This document shows positions 49,473 to 58,989 of a stretch of 64,000 nucleotides of DNA, one piece after another. The notes under the pieces are model-generated. The model saw only the letters and a list, made by a program, of their open reading frames with translations, searched no databases and had not been told where the DNA came from. Within the stretch, counting starts at the first letter, position 1, and each line of letters opens with the position of its first letter. Origin of the DNA: an uncultured Oscillospiraceae bacterium (GTDB lineage: Bacteria > Bacillota > Clostridia > Oscillospirales > Oscillospiraceae); NCBI GenBank assembly GCA_934569045.1, contig CAKTJX010000008.1, forward strand, positions 8,565-72,564, written 5' to 3'. The position numbers and the translations under genes were made by a program.

Positions 49473-50150
49473 TCATTCCTCCAATGTAATGATTCCCTCT
49501 TGAACGTCATACACCCGATCACAGACCCGGTCACACAGGCTGCGGTTGTGGGTGATGAAGAAATAGGCCGCGCCGCTCTCCTTCTGGTAGTCCCGCAGCA
49601 TTCCGATCATCTGGGCCTGGGTGATCACATCCAGCATGCTGGTAGGCTCATCCAGCACCAGCACATTGGGACGCAGCACCAGCAGCCTTGCCAATGCCGC
49701 CCGCTGCAGCTCGCCGCCGGACAGCTCGCTGGGGCAGCGGAGAAGATGCTCCTCGTGCAGGCCGAACCGCTCCACATTCTCCACCAGAATCTCTCTGGAA
49801 TAGGGCAGATGGTAGAGGGTATAGGGCTCCGTCATGCTTTTGATCAGCGGCAGAGCCGGGTTAAAAGACACCTCCGGGTGCTGGAACAAAATCTGGATAT
49901 TCCGCCGGACATCTCCACGGTAAGGATACGCGCAGAGCTGATCCTCATAGTAAATCTGCCCAGAGGTGGGCTTCAGCAGCCCCGCGGCCATCATACCCAG
50001 AGTGGATTTTCCGCTGCCGCTGTCGCCAAAGAGGCCCACAGTCTGCCCGGCTTCCAGGGTAATATTGGCGTTCCGAACGGCATAGAAGCGCTCCGCGCCG
50101 CCGTTTCGGCTTTTATAGGTCTTTGTCAGCTGTTCCAGCCGCATCCGCAT
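49473..50150 (-). CDS. ABC transporter ATPase (OppF/DppF/NikE type)
   Basis: A 225-residue ATP-binding subunit. Walker A is GDSGSGKST (about residues 42-50), the signature is LSGGELQRAALARLL, Walker B is VLVLDEPTSMLD and the switch histidine is in FFITHNRSL. It is shorter than typical OppF (about 300 residues) because it lacks the C-terminal zinc/iron-cluster tail, as NikE proteins do. Its start lies inside the 3' end of the previous ATPase gene (38-base overlap). Confidence 0.9.
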   Translation of the reverse strand: MRMRLEQLTKTYKSRNGGAERFYAVRNANITLEAGQTVGLFGDSGSGKSTLGMMAAGLLKPTSGQIYYEDQLCAYPYRGDVRRNIQILFQHPEVSFNPALPLIKSMTEPYTLYHLPYSREILVENVERFGLHEEHLLRCPSELSGGELQRAALARLLVLRPNVLVLDEPTSMLDVITQAQMIGMLRDYQKESGAAYFFITHNRSLCDRVCDRVYDVQEGIITLEE

Positions 50151-51066
50151 AGAGCCAGCACCTCACTTTCTCCTCCCCTACCGAAAACAGGGGCGGCATT
50201 TTTTTGCAGATTTCCATACAGTCCTTGCAGCGGTGGCGATACCGGCAGCCGAAGTTTTCGTAGCCCGTATGGGCCGGGGCGAAGCCTGCCTTGTCCACCT
50301 CCATACCGTTTTCCGGGATGGCCCGCAGCATATCCCGGGTATAAGGGTGCAGGGGCGCGCGCATCAGCTTTTCCGTGGGGCCGTATTCCACCTGCTGGGC
50401 CGCGTAAAGCACGCAGATGTGGTCAGAGATTTTTTCCGCGAACAGCAGATCATGGGTCACGCACAGCAGGCTCTTCTCCCCCAGCTGCCGGAAGGTCTCT
50501 GCCACCAGAGCAACCCGTTTTTCATCCAGGCCCTTGCTGGGCTCGTCCGCCAGCACGATTTTGGGGTCCGCGGCAATGCCCATGGCTACCATGGCCCGCT
50601 GCCGCATACCGCCGCTGAAGGTATGGGGATATGCCCGGGCCAGAGCTTCCTCGTCCCCCAAGTGGAACTTTTTCAGCAGAGAAACACTCTTTGCCTCCGC
50701 TTCCTTCCGGTGGAGGCCCTTGTGCTCCATCAGGGGCTCCCCAACCTGGAAGCCCACCCGCATCAGCGGGTTCAGGGCCTCTCCACCGCCTTGGGGCACA
50801 TAGGAAATGACAGCGCCCCGGACCTTATCCAGTTCCTTTCGCTTCATCTGCCAGATGCTTTTCCCATCCAGCAGCACGTCCCCCCTGACCTGGGCCGTCT
50901 CCGGCAGGAGCCGCAGGATTGCCAGCAGCAGAACGCTCTTTCCGCTGCCGGTCTCCCCCACCAGCGCCAGCTTGCCGCCCTCCGGCAGCTCCAGGGACAC
51001 GTCTTCAACAGCTTGAACATCGCTGTCCGCGCTGAATTTTACCGATACATGTTTGATTTCCAGCAT
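50113..51066 (-). CDS. ABC transporter ATPase (OppD/DppD/NikD type)
   Basis: A 317-residue ATP-binding subunit. Walker A is GETGSGKS, the Q-loop region is YVPQGGGEALNP, the signature is FSGGMRQRAMVAMG and Walker B is IVLADEPSKGLDE. The oligopeptide-transporter C-terminal tail has a cysteine cluster (CRYRHRCKDCMEICKK, then RCWL). ATG 51066 follows GAGGTGAGG and lies five bases after the permease stop. The frame is open much further upstream, but that part overlaps the permease gene and is not used. Confidence 0.9.
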   Translation of the reverse strand: MLEIKHVSVKFSADSDVQAVEDVSLELPEGGKLALVGETGSGKSVLLLAILRLLPETAQVRGDVLLDGKSIWQMKRKELDKVRGAVISYVPQGGGEALNPLMRVGFQVGEPLMEHKGLHRKEAEAKSVSLLKKFHLGDEEALARAYPHTFSGGMRQRAMVAMGIAADPKIVLADEPSKGLDEKRVALVAETFRQLGEKSLLCVTHDLLFAEKISDHICVLYAAQQVEYGPTEKLMRAPLHPYTRDMLRAIPENGMEVDKAGFAPAHTGYENFGCRYRHRCKDCMEICKKMPPLFSVGEEKVRCWLYADAAGTADKDL

Positions 51067-51071
51067 CTTCC

Positions 51072-51878
51072 TCACCTCTTCTGCTGGCCGTAGTAGCCCA
51101 CCAGCATGAATCCCAGCACCGCCAGGGAGGTACACAGAATCGGCGGAAGATACCACCAATATAGCCCCCGTACCACACCGTTTCTGAAAAACGCATAGTG
51201 CAAAATGGCACCCCAGCTCTTTTCTCCAAAGGCCCCCAGGCCCAGGAAACTCAACGATGCCTCCGTCATCATGGCGGAGGATACCGCCATGGCCCCCCGG
51301 GACAGGATAATATCCTTCAGATTCGGCAGCAGATGCTTGAACATGATTACAATGTCCCGCTGGCCGATGGCCTTTTCGATTTTGACAAAGGGCTCTTCCT
51401 TCAGCGCCAGAATCTGGGACCGAAGCACCCGGGTGGTACCCGTCCAGGCGGTAATGCTGATGGCCACCACAATGCTGAGAATTCCGGGGGACAGATAGCA
51501 CACCAGCAGCGTCGTCAGCGCCAGCCCCGGCACCGCCATGGCAAGGTTTGTAAGCCCTGTAATGAGCTTATCCACCACGCCGCCGTACCAGCCGGACAGC
51601 AGCGCCAGCAGCGTTCCTACACAGGTAACCACCACCGCCGCGAAGACGCCAATGACCATAGAGATGCGGGTGCCATAGATCAGTTCGCTGAAAATATCCT
51701 GCCCCACATCGTTGGTCCCCAGCGGATGCTCCGGGCTGGGCTTGCCGTAGGTCAGCGCGCTGGTAGCCGCCGGGTCATAGGGGACAATGGCCGGGGCAAC
51801 GATGGCGATAATCACAAAAAAGCCGATGATCAGGCTTCCAACCAGCACAGGAATATTGACTTTTTTCTTTTTCTTCAT
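51072..51878 (-). CDS. ABC transporter permease (OppC/DppC/NikC type)
   Basis: A 268-residue permease with about six helices. GTNDVGQDIFSELIYGTRIS is the conserved N-terminal block of DppC/NikC proteins. The coupling loop that contacts the ATPases includes ALKEEPFVKIEKAIGQRD. It is translated from an ATG eight bases after the stop of the previous permease gene. Confidence 0.92.
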   Translation of the reverse strand: MKKKKKVNIPVLVGSLIIGFFVIIAIVAPAIVPYDPAATSALTYGKPSPEHPLGTNDVGQDIFSELIYGTRISMVIGVFAAVVVTCVGTLLALLSGWYGGVVDKLITGLTNLAMAVPGLALTTLLVCYLSPGILSIVVAISITAWTGTTRVLRSQILALKEEPFVKIEKAIGQRDIVIMFKHLLPNLKDIILSRGAMAVSSAMMTEASLSFLGLGAFGEKSWGAILHYAFFRNGVVRGLYWWYLPPILCTSLAVLGFMLVGYYGQQKR

Positions 51879-51886
51879 TGTCTCAC

Positions 51887-52864
51887 CTACTTTACGGTCA
51901 CTCTGGGATCGATGACGCCCACCAGAATGTCACTGAGCAAATTGGCCATGACCACACAGAACGCAGAGATCAGGAAGCAGAACTGGGCCGTGGGAAAGTC
52001 CCGGCTGGATACCGCGTTGTAAAACAGCTGGCCCATGCCCTTCCAGCCGAAAATGGTCTCAATCATCATGGAGCCGGACAGCAGGCCGCCCATCTGCATG
52101 CACATACTGGTCATATAGGGCAGCATGGCGTTGCGCATCACATGGCGGAAGAGAATTTTCCGGTCTGAAAGGCCCTTGGAGGCCGCCGTTACCGTATAGT
52201 CCGCGTGGCGCACCTGGGAAACACTGCTCTTCATCAACATAAAGTCCCCGGAGCAACGGAACAGAACCAGGATCGAAAGAGGCAGGGCCATATGCTTTAA
52301 AATGTCCAGCGTCCGCACCCAGCCTGTGCCGATGCCGCTGGTCATGCCGCCGATGGGCACCCAACGCAGCCTATAGGCGAACAGGGCCAGCGCCAGAACG
52401 CCGATGCAGTTGCTTGGCACCGTGTTCAAAAACAGGGCAATGGGGGTCAGGATGCAGTCCAGCCGCTTTCCTGGCCGCCATCCTGCCAGCACGCCCAGGA
52501 CTCCGCCCAGAATGCCGCCCAGAATCCAGGTGGGAATGGACAGCAGAATCGTCCAGTGGATGCAGGAGAAAGCATTCTCCACCACCGGTTTCTTATTGGA
52601 ATATGCAATTCCGAAATCCAGCGTCACCACGCTTTTGAGGTAGCGCAGATACTGAACGCCCAAAGGTTCATTCAGGCCGTATTTTTCCGCAATGAAGTTC
52701 AGTTCCTCCGGGTCCGTATCCAGAAGATAGTAATATTCCTCCTGCCCAACAAGATGCTGCAGGGGATCTCCCGGCATAAAGCGAACCATAAAGAAGCTCA
52801 CCGTGATGATCACATAAATCGTAAAAATGGCCGTCAAAATTCTTCTCAGCAGATATTTCCCCAT
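51887..52864 (-). CDS. ABC transporter permease (OppB/DppB/NikB type)
   Basis: A 325-residue permease with about six helices. RRILTAIFTIYVIITVSFF and FMPGDPL are the usual N-terminal signature. The coupling region is YTVTAASKGLSDRKILFRHVMRNAMLP, given here in short as TAASKGLSDRKI. It forms the translocation pore with the following permease. It lies 76 bases after the binding-protein gene. Confidence 0.92.
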   Translation of the reverse strand: MGKYLLRRILTAIFTIYVIITVSFFMVRFMPGDPLQHLVGQEEYYYLLDTDPEELNFIAEKYGLNEPLGVQYLRYLKSVVTLDFGIAYSNKKPVVENAFSCIHWTILLSIPTWILGGILGGVLGVLAGWRPGKRLDCILTPIALFLNTVPSNCIGVLALALFAYRLRWVPIGGMTSGIGTGWVRTLDILKHMALPLSILVLFRCSGDFMLMKSSVSQVRHADYTVTAASKGLSDRKILFRHVMRNAMLPYMTSMCMQMGGLLSGSMMIETIFGWKGMGQLFYNAVSSRDFPTAQFCFLISAFCVVMANLLSDILVGVIDPRVTVK

Positions 52865-52940
52865 GGACCACCAATCCTTTCCGAATGATAAAGAAGGCTG
52901 CCTCCGCGGGATAGGCGCAAAGGCAGCCGGGAAGAAATGC

Positions 52941-54662
52941 TTACTTGCTGGTCAGAGAGTACCAGAGCTCGTCATTGACCACGCCCCAGGAGGGACGGTT
53001 GTACCAGCCCTCGTACTTATCGGTACGGTAGGGGTAGAAGCAGGAGGTCCAGCTCAGAGCGCAGCCGAACAGGGTGTCCGCCGCCTCCTGTTGCAGCCAC
53101 TGGATGCAGGATACATATTCGTCCTGAGAAGAGGCGTTCTGCATCCGCCAGACAGTATCGTTGAACTCCTTGTCCGTATAGGTGCCCCACAGCCAGGAAG
53201 CGCTGCGCTCCGTGCCGGGCTTGGGCTCATACACATAGTAGCGGAAGGCAGAGGTGTGCCGGGCCATACCGGCGGTGGTGTAGCCGATGGCAATATCGTA
53301 GTTGCCGTCCTGGATATTGCTCTCCCAGACCTCGGAGCTGACAATAATCTCCTGATCCACATAGGCGTTGACGCCCACAGCCTTCAGGTTGTCGATCAGA
53401 ACCTCGGCAATCCGGTTCCGCAGGTCCATCTTCTTGGAATACTGGGGGACGATCAGGATCTTCATTTCAGAGCCGTCGGGGAATTCCCGGAAGCCGTCAT
53501 TGTTCACATCCATATAGCCGGCCTCGTCCAGAATCCGCTCCGCCTCGGCGGTGTCCTGGGCGAACTGAGGCAGGCCATCCAGGTAGCCGGTGCAGCTGGG
53601 GGGAATGATACCGGCGCGGGGAACCTCACCGTAGCCGCCGCCGATTACATCGGTCAGCAGATTCCAGTCCATGGCCTTGGTCACAGCCAGACGGAACTGG
53701 TAGTCGGAACCGGCAGGCCGCGTCATGCCGAAGGTGATCTGGTCTTCGCCGGAATAAATGCTCTCACCGGGGTCTACGGCGCTGTCGGAGATCAGGTCGA
53801 TCAGGGTAGCGTCAATGGGGGTAGAGTAGGCATAGTAGCAGTCGATCTCACCGGCATTCAGGGCCATCATCACAGCGGTCTGGTCGGCATAGGTCTTGAT
53901 GGTCACGGAATCCACGGTGATTTCGCCGTGATAGTTGTTTTCAGGAATGGCCTCGTAGTAGGAGACCTGGGCATCTACATCATAGGATACCAGCTTGTAG
54001 GGGCCGCAGCCAACGGCGGCATCGGGCTCGGTATAGTTCTTATACTCGTCAGAGCCCTCAAACTTTTCCCAGACGTGCTTGGGAAGCAGGCCCTGCATGG
54101 TTGCGGAGCCGGACAGCCAGCCATAGACATCGGGCTCGCTGAAGGTGATGCGGCCGCTGTCATCGCCGGTCTGCTCCACGCTGACCAGATGGATGAAGTT
54201 GGTGCTCTTGGTGGTGTCCTTCAGGAAGCGGAAGGTGAAATCGATATCATCCCAGGTAACCTTCTCGCCGTCACTCCAAACCGCGGTGGTGGGCCAGGTG
54301 AAGTCCAGGACCTTCCCATCCTCGGAAATCTCGAAGGAGGTGAAGAAGAAGGGCTGCAGCTGGCCGTTCTCATCCTCATAAATCCAGTTGGCACGGCAGA
54401 AGTTCACATAGTTGATCCGGCCGAAGATATCGGTCTGGCCCACCAGGTTGAAGGTGGTGTTGGCGGTGGTGGTGCCGATCACCAGGTTTTCCACATGCTT
54501 TTTGGCAGTCTCCCCGGTGGTTTCCGTCTCGGCGGCGGCAGCCGCGGTCTCCTGCTGGGCAGCCGTGGTGTCCGCGCCTGCCGTCGTTGTCTGGCTGCCG
54601 CAGCCGGCAAACAGACCCATCAGCAGCACAGCCGCCAGAACAAGGCAAAGTACTTTTTTCAT
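52941..54662 (-). CDS. ABC transporter substrate-binding lipoprotein (SBP_bac_5 family)
   Basis: A 573-residue lipoprotein with a signal peptide and lipobox LFAGCGS (Cys near residue 21). A threonine/alanine/glutamate-rich spacer to about residue 55 precedes the bilobed family 5 binding fold (for example SDGEKVTWDDIDFTFRFL, then VGCGPYKLVSYD). This family binds peptides, nickel or cobalt chelates and other solutes. I chose ATG 54662 because AAGGAGAAAGAG lies upstream. It is the first gene after a cobalamin riboswitch with a terminator, so its solute is likely linked to B12: cobalt, a cobalt chelate or a corrinoid. Confidence 0.88.
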   Translation of the reverse strand: MKKVLCLVLAAVLLMGLFAGCGSQTTTAGADTTAAQQETAAAAAETETTGETAKKHVENLVIGTTTANTTFNLVGQTDIFGRINYVNFCRANWIYEDENGQLQPFFFTSFEISEDGKVLDFTWPTTAVWSDGEKVTWDDIDFTFRFLKDTTKSTNFIHLVSVEQTGDDSGRITFSEPDVYGWLSGSATMQGLLPKHVWEKFEGSDEYKNYTEPDAAVGCGPYKLVSYDVDAQVSYYEAIPENNYHGEITVDSVTIKTYADQTAVMMALNAGEIDCYYAYSTPIDATLIDLISDSAVDPGESIYSGEDQITFGMTRPAGSDYQFRLAVTKAMDWNLLTDVIGGGYGEVPRAGIIPPSCTGYLDGLPQFAQDTAEAERILDEAGYMDVNNDGFREFPDGSEMKILIVPQYSKKMDLRNRIAEVLIDNLKAVGVNAYVDQEIIVSSEVWESNIQDGNYDIAIGYTTAGMARHTSAFRYYVYEPKPGTERSASWLWGTYTDKEFNDTVWRMQNASSQDEYVSCIQWLQQEAADTLFGCALSWTSCFYPYRTDKYEGWYNRPSWGVVNDELWYSLTSK

Positions 54663-54738
54663 GCGTTTCTCTTTCTCCTTTTGGGTGTGCGAAGCCACTT
54701 TGGGCCGCATCCCGGATTTTCGGGTATCTGCGGATCTG

Positions 54739-54775
54739 AAAAAAGGTGCGTCCCGCCGCATGGCAGAACGCACCC
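54739..54775 (-). terminator. Terminator of the cobalamin riboswitch
   Basis: Stem GGTGCGT/ACGCACC (54745-54751, 54768-54774), followed on the minus strand by TTTTTT. Confidence 0.88.
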
Positions 54776-54795
54776 TTACAGACAATACCTTATCC

Positions 54796-55000
54796 TATTG
54801 GTGTAAGCTCGGTCCCCCACCGGAACGTCAGACACTTCCAACGGCAGGTCTCCTGGCTTCGGTTCCACGCACTTCGTCCCCTTCTCGGCAGAGCCAATGG
54901 GCTATTGACGAAGCGCTCCCCATCACAGTAGAGCGGGCTGCGGCAGATTCACACTGCCTTCCCTTTTAAACCCTCCGAACTTTCTCGGAAGGTACCGGTG
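54796..55000 (-). promoter_or_regulatory. Cobalamin riboswitch
   Basis: On the minus strand the B12 box AGCCAGGAGACCTGCC lies at 54858-54843. Upstream in order are GGTACCTTCC, TTTAAAAGGGAAGGC, GTGTGAATCTGCCGCAGCCC and ACTGTGA, all as in the cobalamin riboswitch family. The terminator follows within about 20 bases. B12 binding is known to turn such operons off. The controlled operon is the Opp/Nik-type ABC transporter with the CGGC gene. Confidence 0.93.
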
Positions 55001-55074
55001 GATGCAAATATCCAATTGCCCTGATTATACTACGTTTCCTGTAAAAAGCAAGAGGGAAATGGATATTTTTATAC

Positions 55075-56481
55075 TTATTCATCATTTTCTCGAATGGATT
55101 GCATTTCTCTTTTAGGAATCTCCGGATATACCTTTCCCAGGGCATAAAAGCTGACAAAAAGCACAAACAGCAGCAGATTATGGCCAATCATGCAGCCCCA
55201 GGCGGAAACCAGGCCCAGCCCCAGAAGCCGGGTGCAGACAAAGGTTCCGAGGATGCGGACGCACCACATCCCCAAAATGTTGAATACGAAGGGCGGAACC
55301 GTCCGGCCCACGCCCTGCATGACGCCCTCCAGCACAATGGGCACACCATAAAAGGGCTCGGAAACGGCCACCATCCGCAGCACCCTGGTGCCCAAGGCCT
55401 TGACCTGAGGATCTTTTGTAAAAATCGACATGAGCTGGGGCGCGAAAATCAGCAGCAGCCCACCGGAGACCACCATCAGTCCGATTTCCAGGGGAAGGAT
55501 TGTCTTGGTCAGGGACTTGAGCCGCTGGGCGTCTCTGGCCCCCAGGGCGTTGCCTGCCAAAGTGGCGGCGGCAGTCTGCATGCCCCAGCCGGGGATGTAG
55601 AACAGGGACTCCACCGTATTGGCAATGGTATGGGCCGCCGTGGCCGTATCGCCCAGGGCATTGATCATGGCAGCAAAAACCACATAGCCCAGAGACGTTC
55701 CGAAGCGCTGAAGCATATTGGGAAAGGCCACCTTCCAGCAGGGGGCCAGAATCTCCCCATCCGGCAGGAACCGCTTTCCTTTTGGCGACAGCTCCGGGTG
55801 ACTCCACAGCCGCGCCGTCATGGCAATGCCGCTGTAGACATAGGCCGCGGCACTGGCCGCCGCCGCCCCCTGGATGCCCCAGCCAGCGCCCCACACATGC
55901 AGGCGCAGAGAGAACAGCGAAATCTCCCGGCTGGGGTAGATCAGCAGGAAATTCAGGACGATGTTCAATAGGTTCATATTCAGGCTTACCCGCATGGGCG
56001 TCCGGGTATCTCCCACAGAGCGCAGCACCGTGGCAAAAATGATGCTGGCCGCCCGGAACAGCATGGGGCTGTAGAGAATCCGAAAATACCGGGATGCCAT
56101 AGGCCGGATGCTAGCCTCCACCTGCATCCAGGCGGTGATATGCCCACTGAGCGATGTGGTGATTGCCGTAAACAGCAGGCCAATGAGCACCGTCACGGTC
56201 ACCGCCTGGGCGGCGGCCCGCTGGGCCTTGTCCCGCTCCCCTGCCCCATAGCTCTGGGAGATGAAGGCCAGAAAGCCCACCCCCACCGCCGAAACCGTGC
56301 TGCCCACCAGCCAGGAGACCGTACTGGTGGCCCCCACCGCAGCGGTGGCCTGGGTGCCCAGGGCCCCCACCATAGCCGTATCGATATACTGCACCGCCGT
56401 CTGCATCAGCTCCTCCAGCATGGTAGGCCAGGCCAGGGCAAAGATCACAGACAGCATCTTTCTATCCAGTCGATTCTTCAT
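55075..56481 (-). CDS. MATE family efflux transporter
   Basis: A 468-residue MATE exporter with twelve predicted helices. LAWPTMLEELMQTAVQYIDTAMVG and TAAVGATSTVSWLVG are typical of the first half. MINALGDTATAAHTIANTVESL is the equivalent in the second half. It is not close to the other MATE protein in the window (24920-26272) and belongs to a different branch. The substrate is unknown. A hairpin CTCCGA/TCGGAG (about 56489-56509) lies in its leader. Confidence 0.88.
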   Translation of the reverse strand: MKNRLDRKMLSVIFALAWPTMLEELMQTAVQYIDTAMVGALGTQATAAVGATSTVSWLVGSTVSAVGVGFLAFISQSYGAGERDKAQRAAAQAVTVTVLIGLLFTAITTSLSGHITAWMQVEASIRPMASRYFRILYSPMLFRAASIIFATVLRSVGDTRTPMRVSLNMNLLNIVLNFLLIYPSREISLFSLRLHVWGAGWGIQGAAAASAAAYVYSGIAMTARLWSHPELSPKGKRFLPDGEILAPCWKVAFPNMLQRFGTSLGYVVFAAMINALGDTATAAHTIANTVESLFYIPGWGMQTAAATLAGNALGARDAQRLKSLTKTILPLEIGLMVVSGGLLLIFAPQLMSIFTKDPQVKALGTRVLRMVAVSEPFYGVPIVLEGVMQGVGRTVPPFVFNILGMWCVRILGTFVCTRLLGLGLVSAWGCMIGHNLLLFVLFVSFYALGKVYPEIPKREMQSIRENDE

Positions 56482-56510
56482 TTCTCTCCTCCGACATTTT
56501 CTATCGGAGT

Positions 56511-56540
56511 ATTATACACGCTTCCCCGCGCCGCCGTCAA
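56511..56540 (-). promoter_or_regulatory. Promoter of the second MATE gene
   Basis: On the minus strand TTGACG (56540-56535), an 18-base spacer, and TATAAT (56516-56511). Confidence 0.65.
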
Positions 56541-56618
56541 GCGGGAAAAGCGGGCGGTCCGCCGAGGGCCCCGCAAATTCAGTTTTCAGTCGCCTTTTTC
56601 CAAAAATTATGGTATAAG

Positions 56619-56645
56619 TGAAACACCCCAGCCCTCTTTTCCGTC
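56619..56645 (+). promoter_or_regulatory. Candidate ECF promoter of the third sigma operon
   Basis: TGAAAC (56619-56624), a 17-base spacer ending CCCTCTTTTC, and CGTCT (56642-56646). The spacer end and the -10 match the promoter at 22419-22445 in the same register. Confidence 0.7.
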
Positions 56646-56680
56646 TATATAAATGAGAGATAAAAGAAGGAGGCAGCTAT

Positions 56681-57238
56681 ATGGAAGACGCGGAGATTCT
56701 CGCGCTGTATTTTTCCCGGGCCGAAGAGGCCATCGGGGAAACCGCCGCGAAGTACGGCGGGTACTGCTATTCAATAGCCATGCACGTTTTGGAAAACCCG
56801 GAGGACGCGGAGGAGAGCGTCAGCGACACCTGGTTCACCGCCTGGAATACAATCCCACCCCAGAAGCCCGGCATTCTCTCCGCCTTTCTGGGACGGATCA
56901 CCCGTAACCTGTCCATTGACCGTTGGCGGCAGCGGCAGAGCACAAAACGGGGCGGCGAGGCCGTGTCCATTGCTTTGGAAGAGCTGCGGGAGTGCGTCAG
57001 CGGGACGGAAAGCCTGGAAAACGCCGCTATCCGGCGGGAAACCCTGCAAAGCATTCAGCGCTTTCTGGACGGACTTTCTCCCGTGGAGCGCAGTCTCTTT
57101 GTCCGGCGCTACTGGTACTTAGATACCTCCCAGGAGCTTGCGGAAAAGACCGGCTTCACCCGCGGAAAAATCCGAACCCAGCTCCGCAGAATCCGCCTGA
57201 AGCTGGAAGCCCATCTGGAAAAGGAGGGATTGAAATGA
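56681..57238 (+). CDS. ECF RNA polymerase sigma factor
   Basis: A 185-residue ECF sigma factor, paralogous to the one at 22492-23052. Region 2 is SIAMHVLENPEDAEESVSDTWFTAW. The shared linker is STKRGGEAVSIALEELRECVSG. Region 4 is FLDGLSPVERSLFVRRYWYLD, ending RIRLKLEAHL. ATG 56681 follows AAGGAGG. The stop overlaps the next gene (ATGA). With the similar promoter this suggests a duplicated regulatory module. Confidence 0.92.
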   Translation: MEDAEILALYFSRAEEAIGETAAKYGGYCYSIAMHVLENPEDAEESVSDTWFTAWNTIPPQKPGILSAFLGRITRNLSIDRWRQRQSTKRGGEAVSIALEELRECVSGTESLENAAIRRETLQSIQRFLDGLSPVERSLFVRRYWYLDTSQELAEKTGFTRGKIRTQLRRIRLKLEAHLEKEGLK

Positions 57239-58980
57239 CCGAATTGGAGCTATTGGAGCTGCTGGGCGACCTGAACCCCAGCTGCATACAGGAGTCCCGG
57301 CATCTCCGCGCCGCAAAAGCCCAGGCCCGGCAGCAGCACACCATCCAAAAATATATGGCCATTGCCGCCATGCTGGCGGTGCTGGTGGGGCTAAGCGCGG
57401 TGGCCCTGCCCTATCTCGCCGCAAACTGGGTCCACCCGGACACCACCGCCGATTCCACGGATGCCACAGAGGCCGTCACAGAAACCGTTCCCCAGATCAC
57501 TGGGCTCTCCATAGATGTTCCCGGAATTCTGGAAAATCGGGTCACCTTCTACTCGGCAGAGTATGGGGATGTCACCTTGGCGGAGTATACTGAATCCATG
57601 CGCACCTGGCTGCAAAGTCAGGACTGTCAGTCCAGCCGATACGCCGTTCTGGATATAGACAGCGACGGCATCCAGGAGCTGGTCGTCCAATTTGCGTATC
57701 TGGGAGAAGCCCACGGATCGCTGCTGATCGGCAGCAAGAATAACCGTCTCCAGGGCTGGTACTTCGAGCCGCGGGCCCTGGACTGCCTGAAAGCGGATGG
57801 CACCTTCCGCGTCACCTATCCCAGCGGGGCCCGATGGGCAAAGCTCTACTACGATGGACAGCGCTGGGTCAATATTCTCCAGGAGGAGCAGCAGGATGCT
57901 TCGTCCCTGCCGGATGCTCCTTGGCAGAACATGCCGGAAAATGCCCAGGAGGTGCCGATACGCAGCGAACGGGAACAGGACACCACCCTCTCCTATACCG
58001 TCAACGGCGAGGAAGTGCAGAAGGCGGCTGCCCTCTGGTCCGGCTCCCGGTTTACCATGTACGTTCTCGGCCCGGAGAACGGCAAGGGCTGGGTCCACAG
58101 CACCGTCTCCTATGGGGACACCCAGGCGGACCGTTGGACCTATGCCGACCAAGACTTAGACGGCTTCCTGCGAACGACCGCGCTGCAATTCAGCACCCGG
58201 CAGGACGCGCAGCAGTACTATGAAACACGCTATCCCGTCCGCCTGACAGTTGCCTATCGCCCGGAGGAGGCGCTCTCCGCCGTTCAGGAATGGGTGCGGC
58301 AGCTTTTCCCGGATACAGAGCTGATTGCCAGCTCCCGCGGCAGTCTCTACGCTGGAGACGATGCTGCCGGACAGCTGGAAGTCTATTTTACCAAGGCTCC
58401 CGGCGGCTATCTGGTGCAGCTGCGGGAGGACCCGCTGAATTATGACCTTGCTAAGGTTATGGGGGCCATGGCGGCGATGGGCGGCAGTCTGGAACCGATC
58501 ACCGCCGCCTTCACCTCTGCCGAGATGCGGTCTGATCTGGCGTTCTTCCCCGTTTGGAAGTACGAAAACGGCGCATACACAGAGCAGCAGGAGCCCTTCC
58601 AGCTCTGTCAGAAAGCGGGCTGGAGCACTTATATTCCCAACAACGGGCAATGGATCACAGAATACACCGCCCTGCCCGTCCCCGGAGACTATCCCCACCA
58701 GAGTATGCTCTGTACGGCCAATTACAATGTCCACTTCACTGTTGTGGATTTGGGGGCCCAGACCTTGGAAAGCGCCATTGCCTGGGCCATGGACAGCTAC
58801 GCGGAGCAGTCCCCCTATGAAGGGAAGGACGGCAGCACCGTCTGTGCCGGGGACACCACCATCCGCTTTGTCCCCTACCGGGGCGGCTTCTATGCCCTCC
58901 TTGTCACCTACCCCGCCAGCGAAACCGAAGGCCTGGGCGTTTACGTCAATCTCATGTGCGACCAGTTCCGCAGCGAATAA
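57235..58980 (+). CDS. Membrane-anchored sigma partner (anti-sigma-like) protein
   Basis: A 581-residue protein with a short cytoplasmic segment (residues 1-40; ELLELLGDLNPSCIQESRHLRAAKA), one membrane helix (about 42-62) and a large extracellular region. It is coupled to the ECF gene by a four-base overlap. The N-terminal plan resembles that of the partner at 23049-24863, without a zinc motif. The extracellular part is different: it contains DIDSDGIQELVV near residue 140, like a calcium-loop repeat, and no DUF4367-like repeats that I can see. Its function as an anti-sigma factor is inferred from position and topology. Confidence 0.75.
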   Translation: MTELELLELLGDLNPSCIQESRHLRAAKAQARQQHTIQKYMAIAAMLAVLVGLSAVALPYLAANWVHPDTTADSTDATEAVTETVPQITGLSIDVPGILENRVTFYSAEYGDVTLAEYTESMRTWLQSQDCQSSRYAVLDIDSDGIQELVVQFAYLGEAHGSLLIGSKNNRLQGWYFEPRALDCLKADGTFRVTYPSGARWAKLYYDGQRWVNILQEEQQDASSLPDAPWQNMPENAQEVPIRSEREQDTTLSYTVNGEEVQKAAALWSGSRFTMYVLGPENGKGWVHSTVSYGDTQADRWTYADQDLDGFLRTTALQFSTRQDAQQYYETRYPVRLTVAYRPEEALSAVQEWVRQLFPDTELIASSRGSLYAGDDAAGQLEVYFTKAPGGYLVQLREDPLNYDLAKVMGAMAAMGGSLEPITAAFTSAEMRSDLAFFPVWKYENGAYTEQQEPFQLCQKAGWSTYIPNNGQWITEYTALPVPGDYPHQSMLCTANYNVHFTVVDLGAQTLESAIAWAMDSYAEQSPYEGKDGSTVCAGDTTIRFVPYRGGFYALLVTYPASETEGLGVYVNLMCDQFRSE

Positions 58981-58989
58981 GCCGTACAA

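Noticed and set aside
51067..51501. N-terminal extension of the OppD-type ATPase
   Set aside because: It lies inside the permease gene, and the conserved ATPase domain begins right after ATG 51066.
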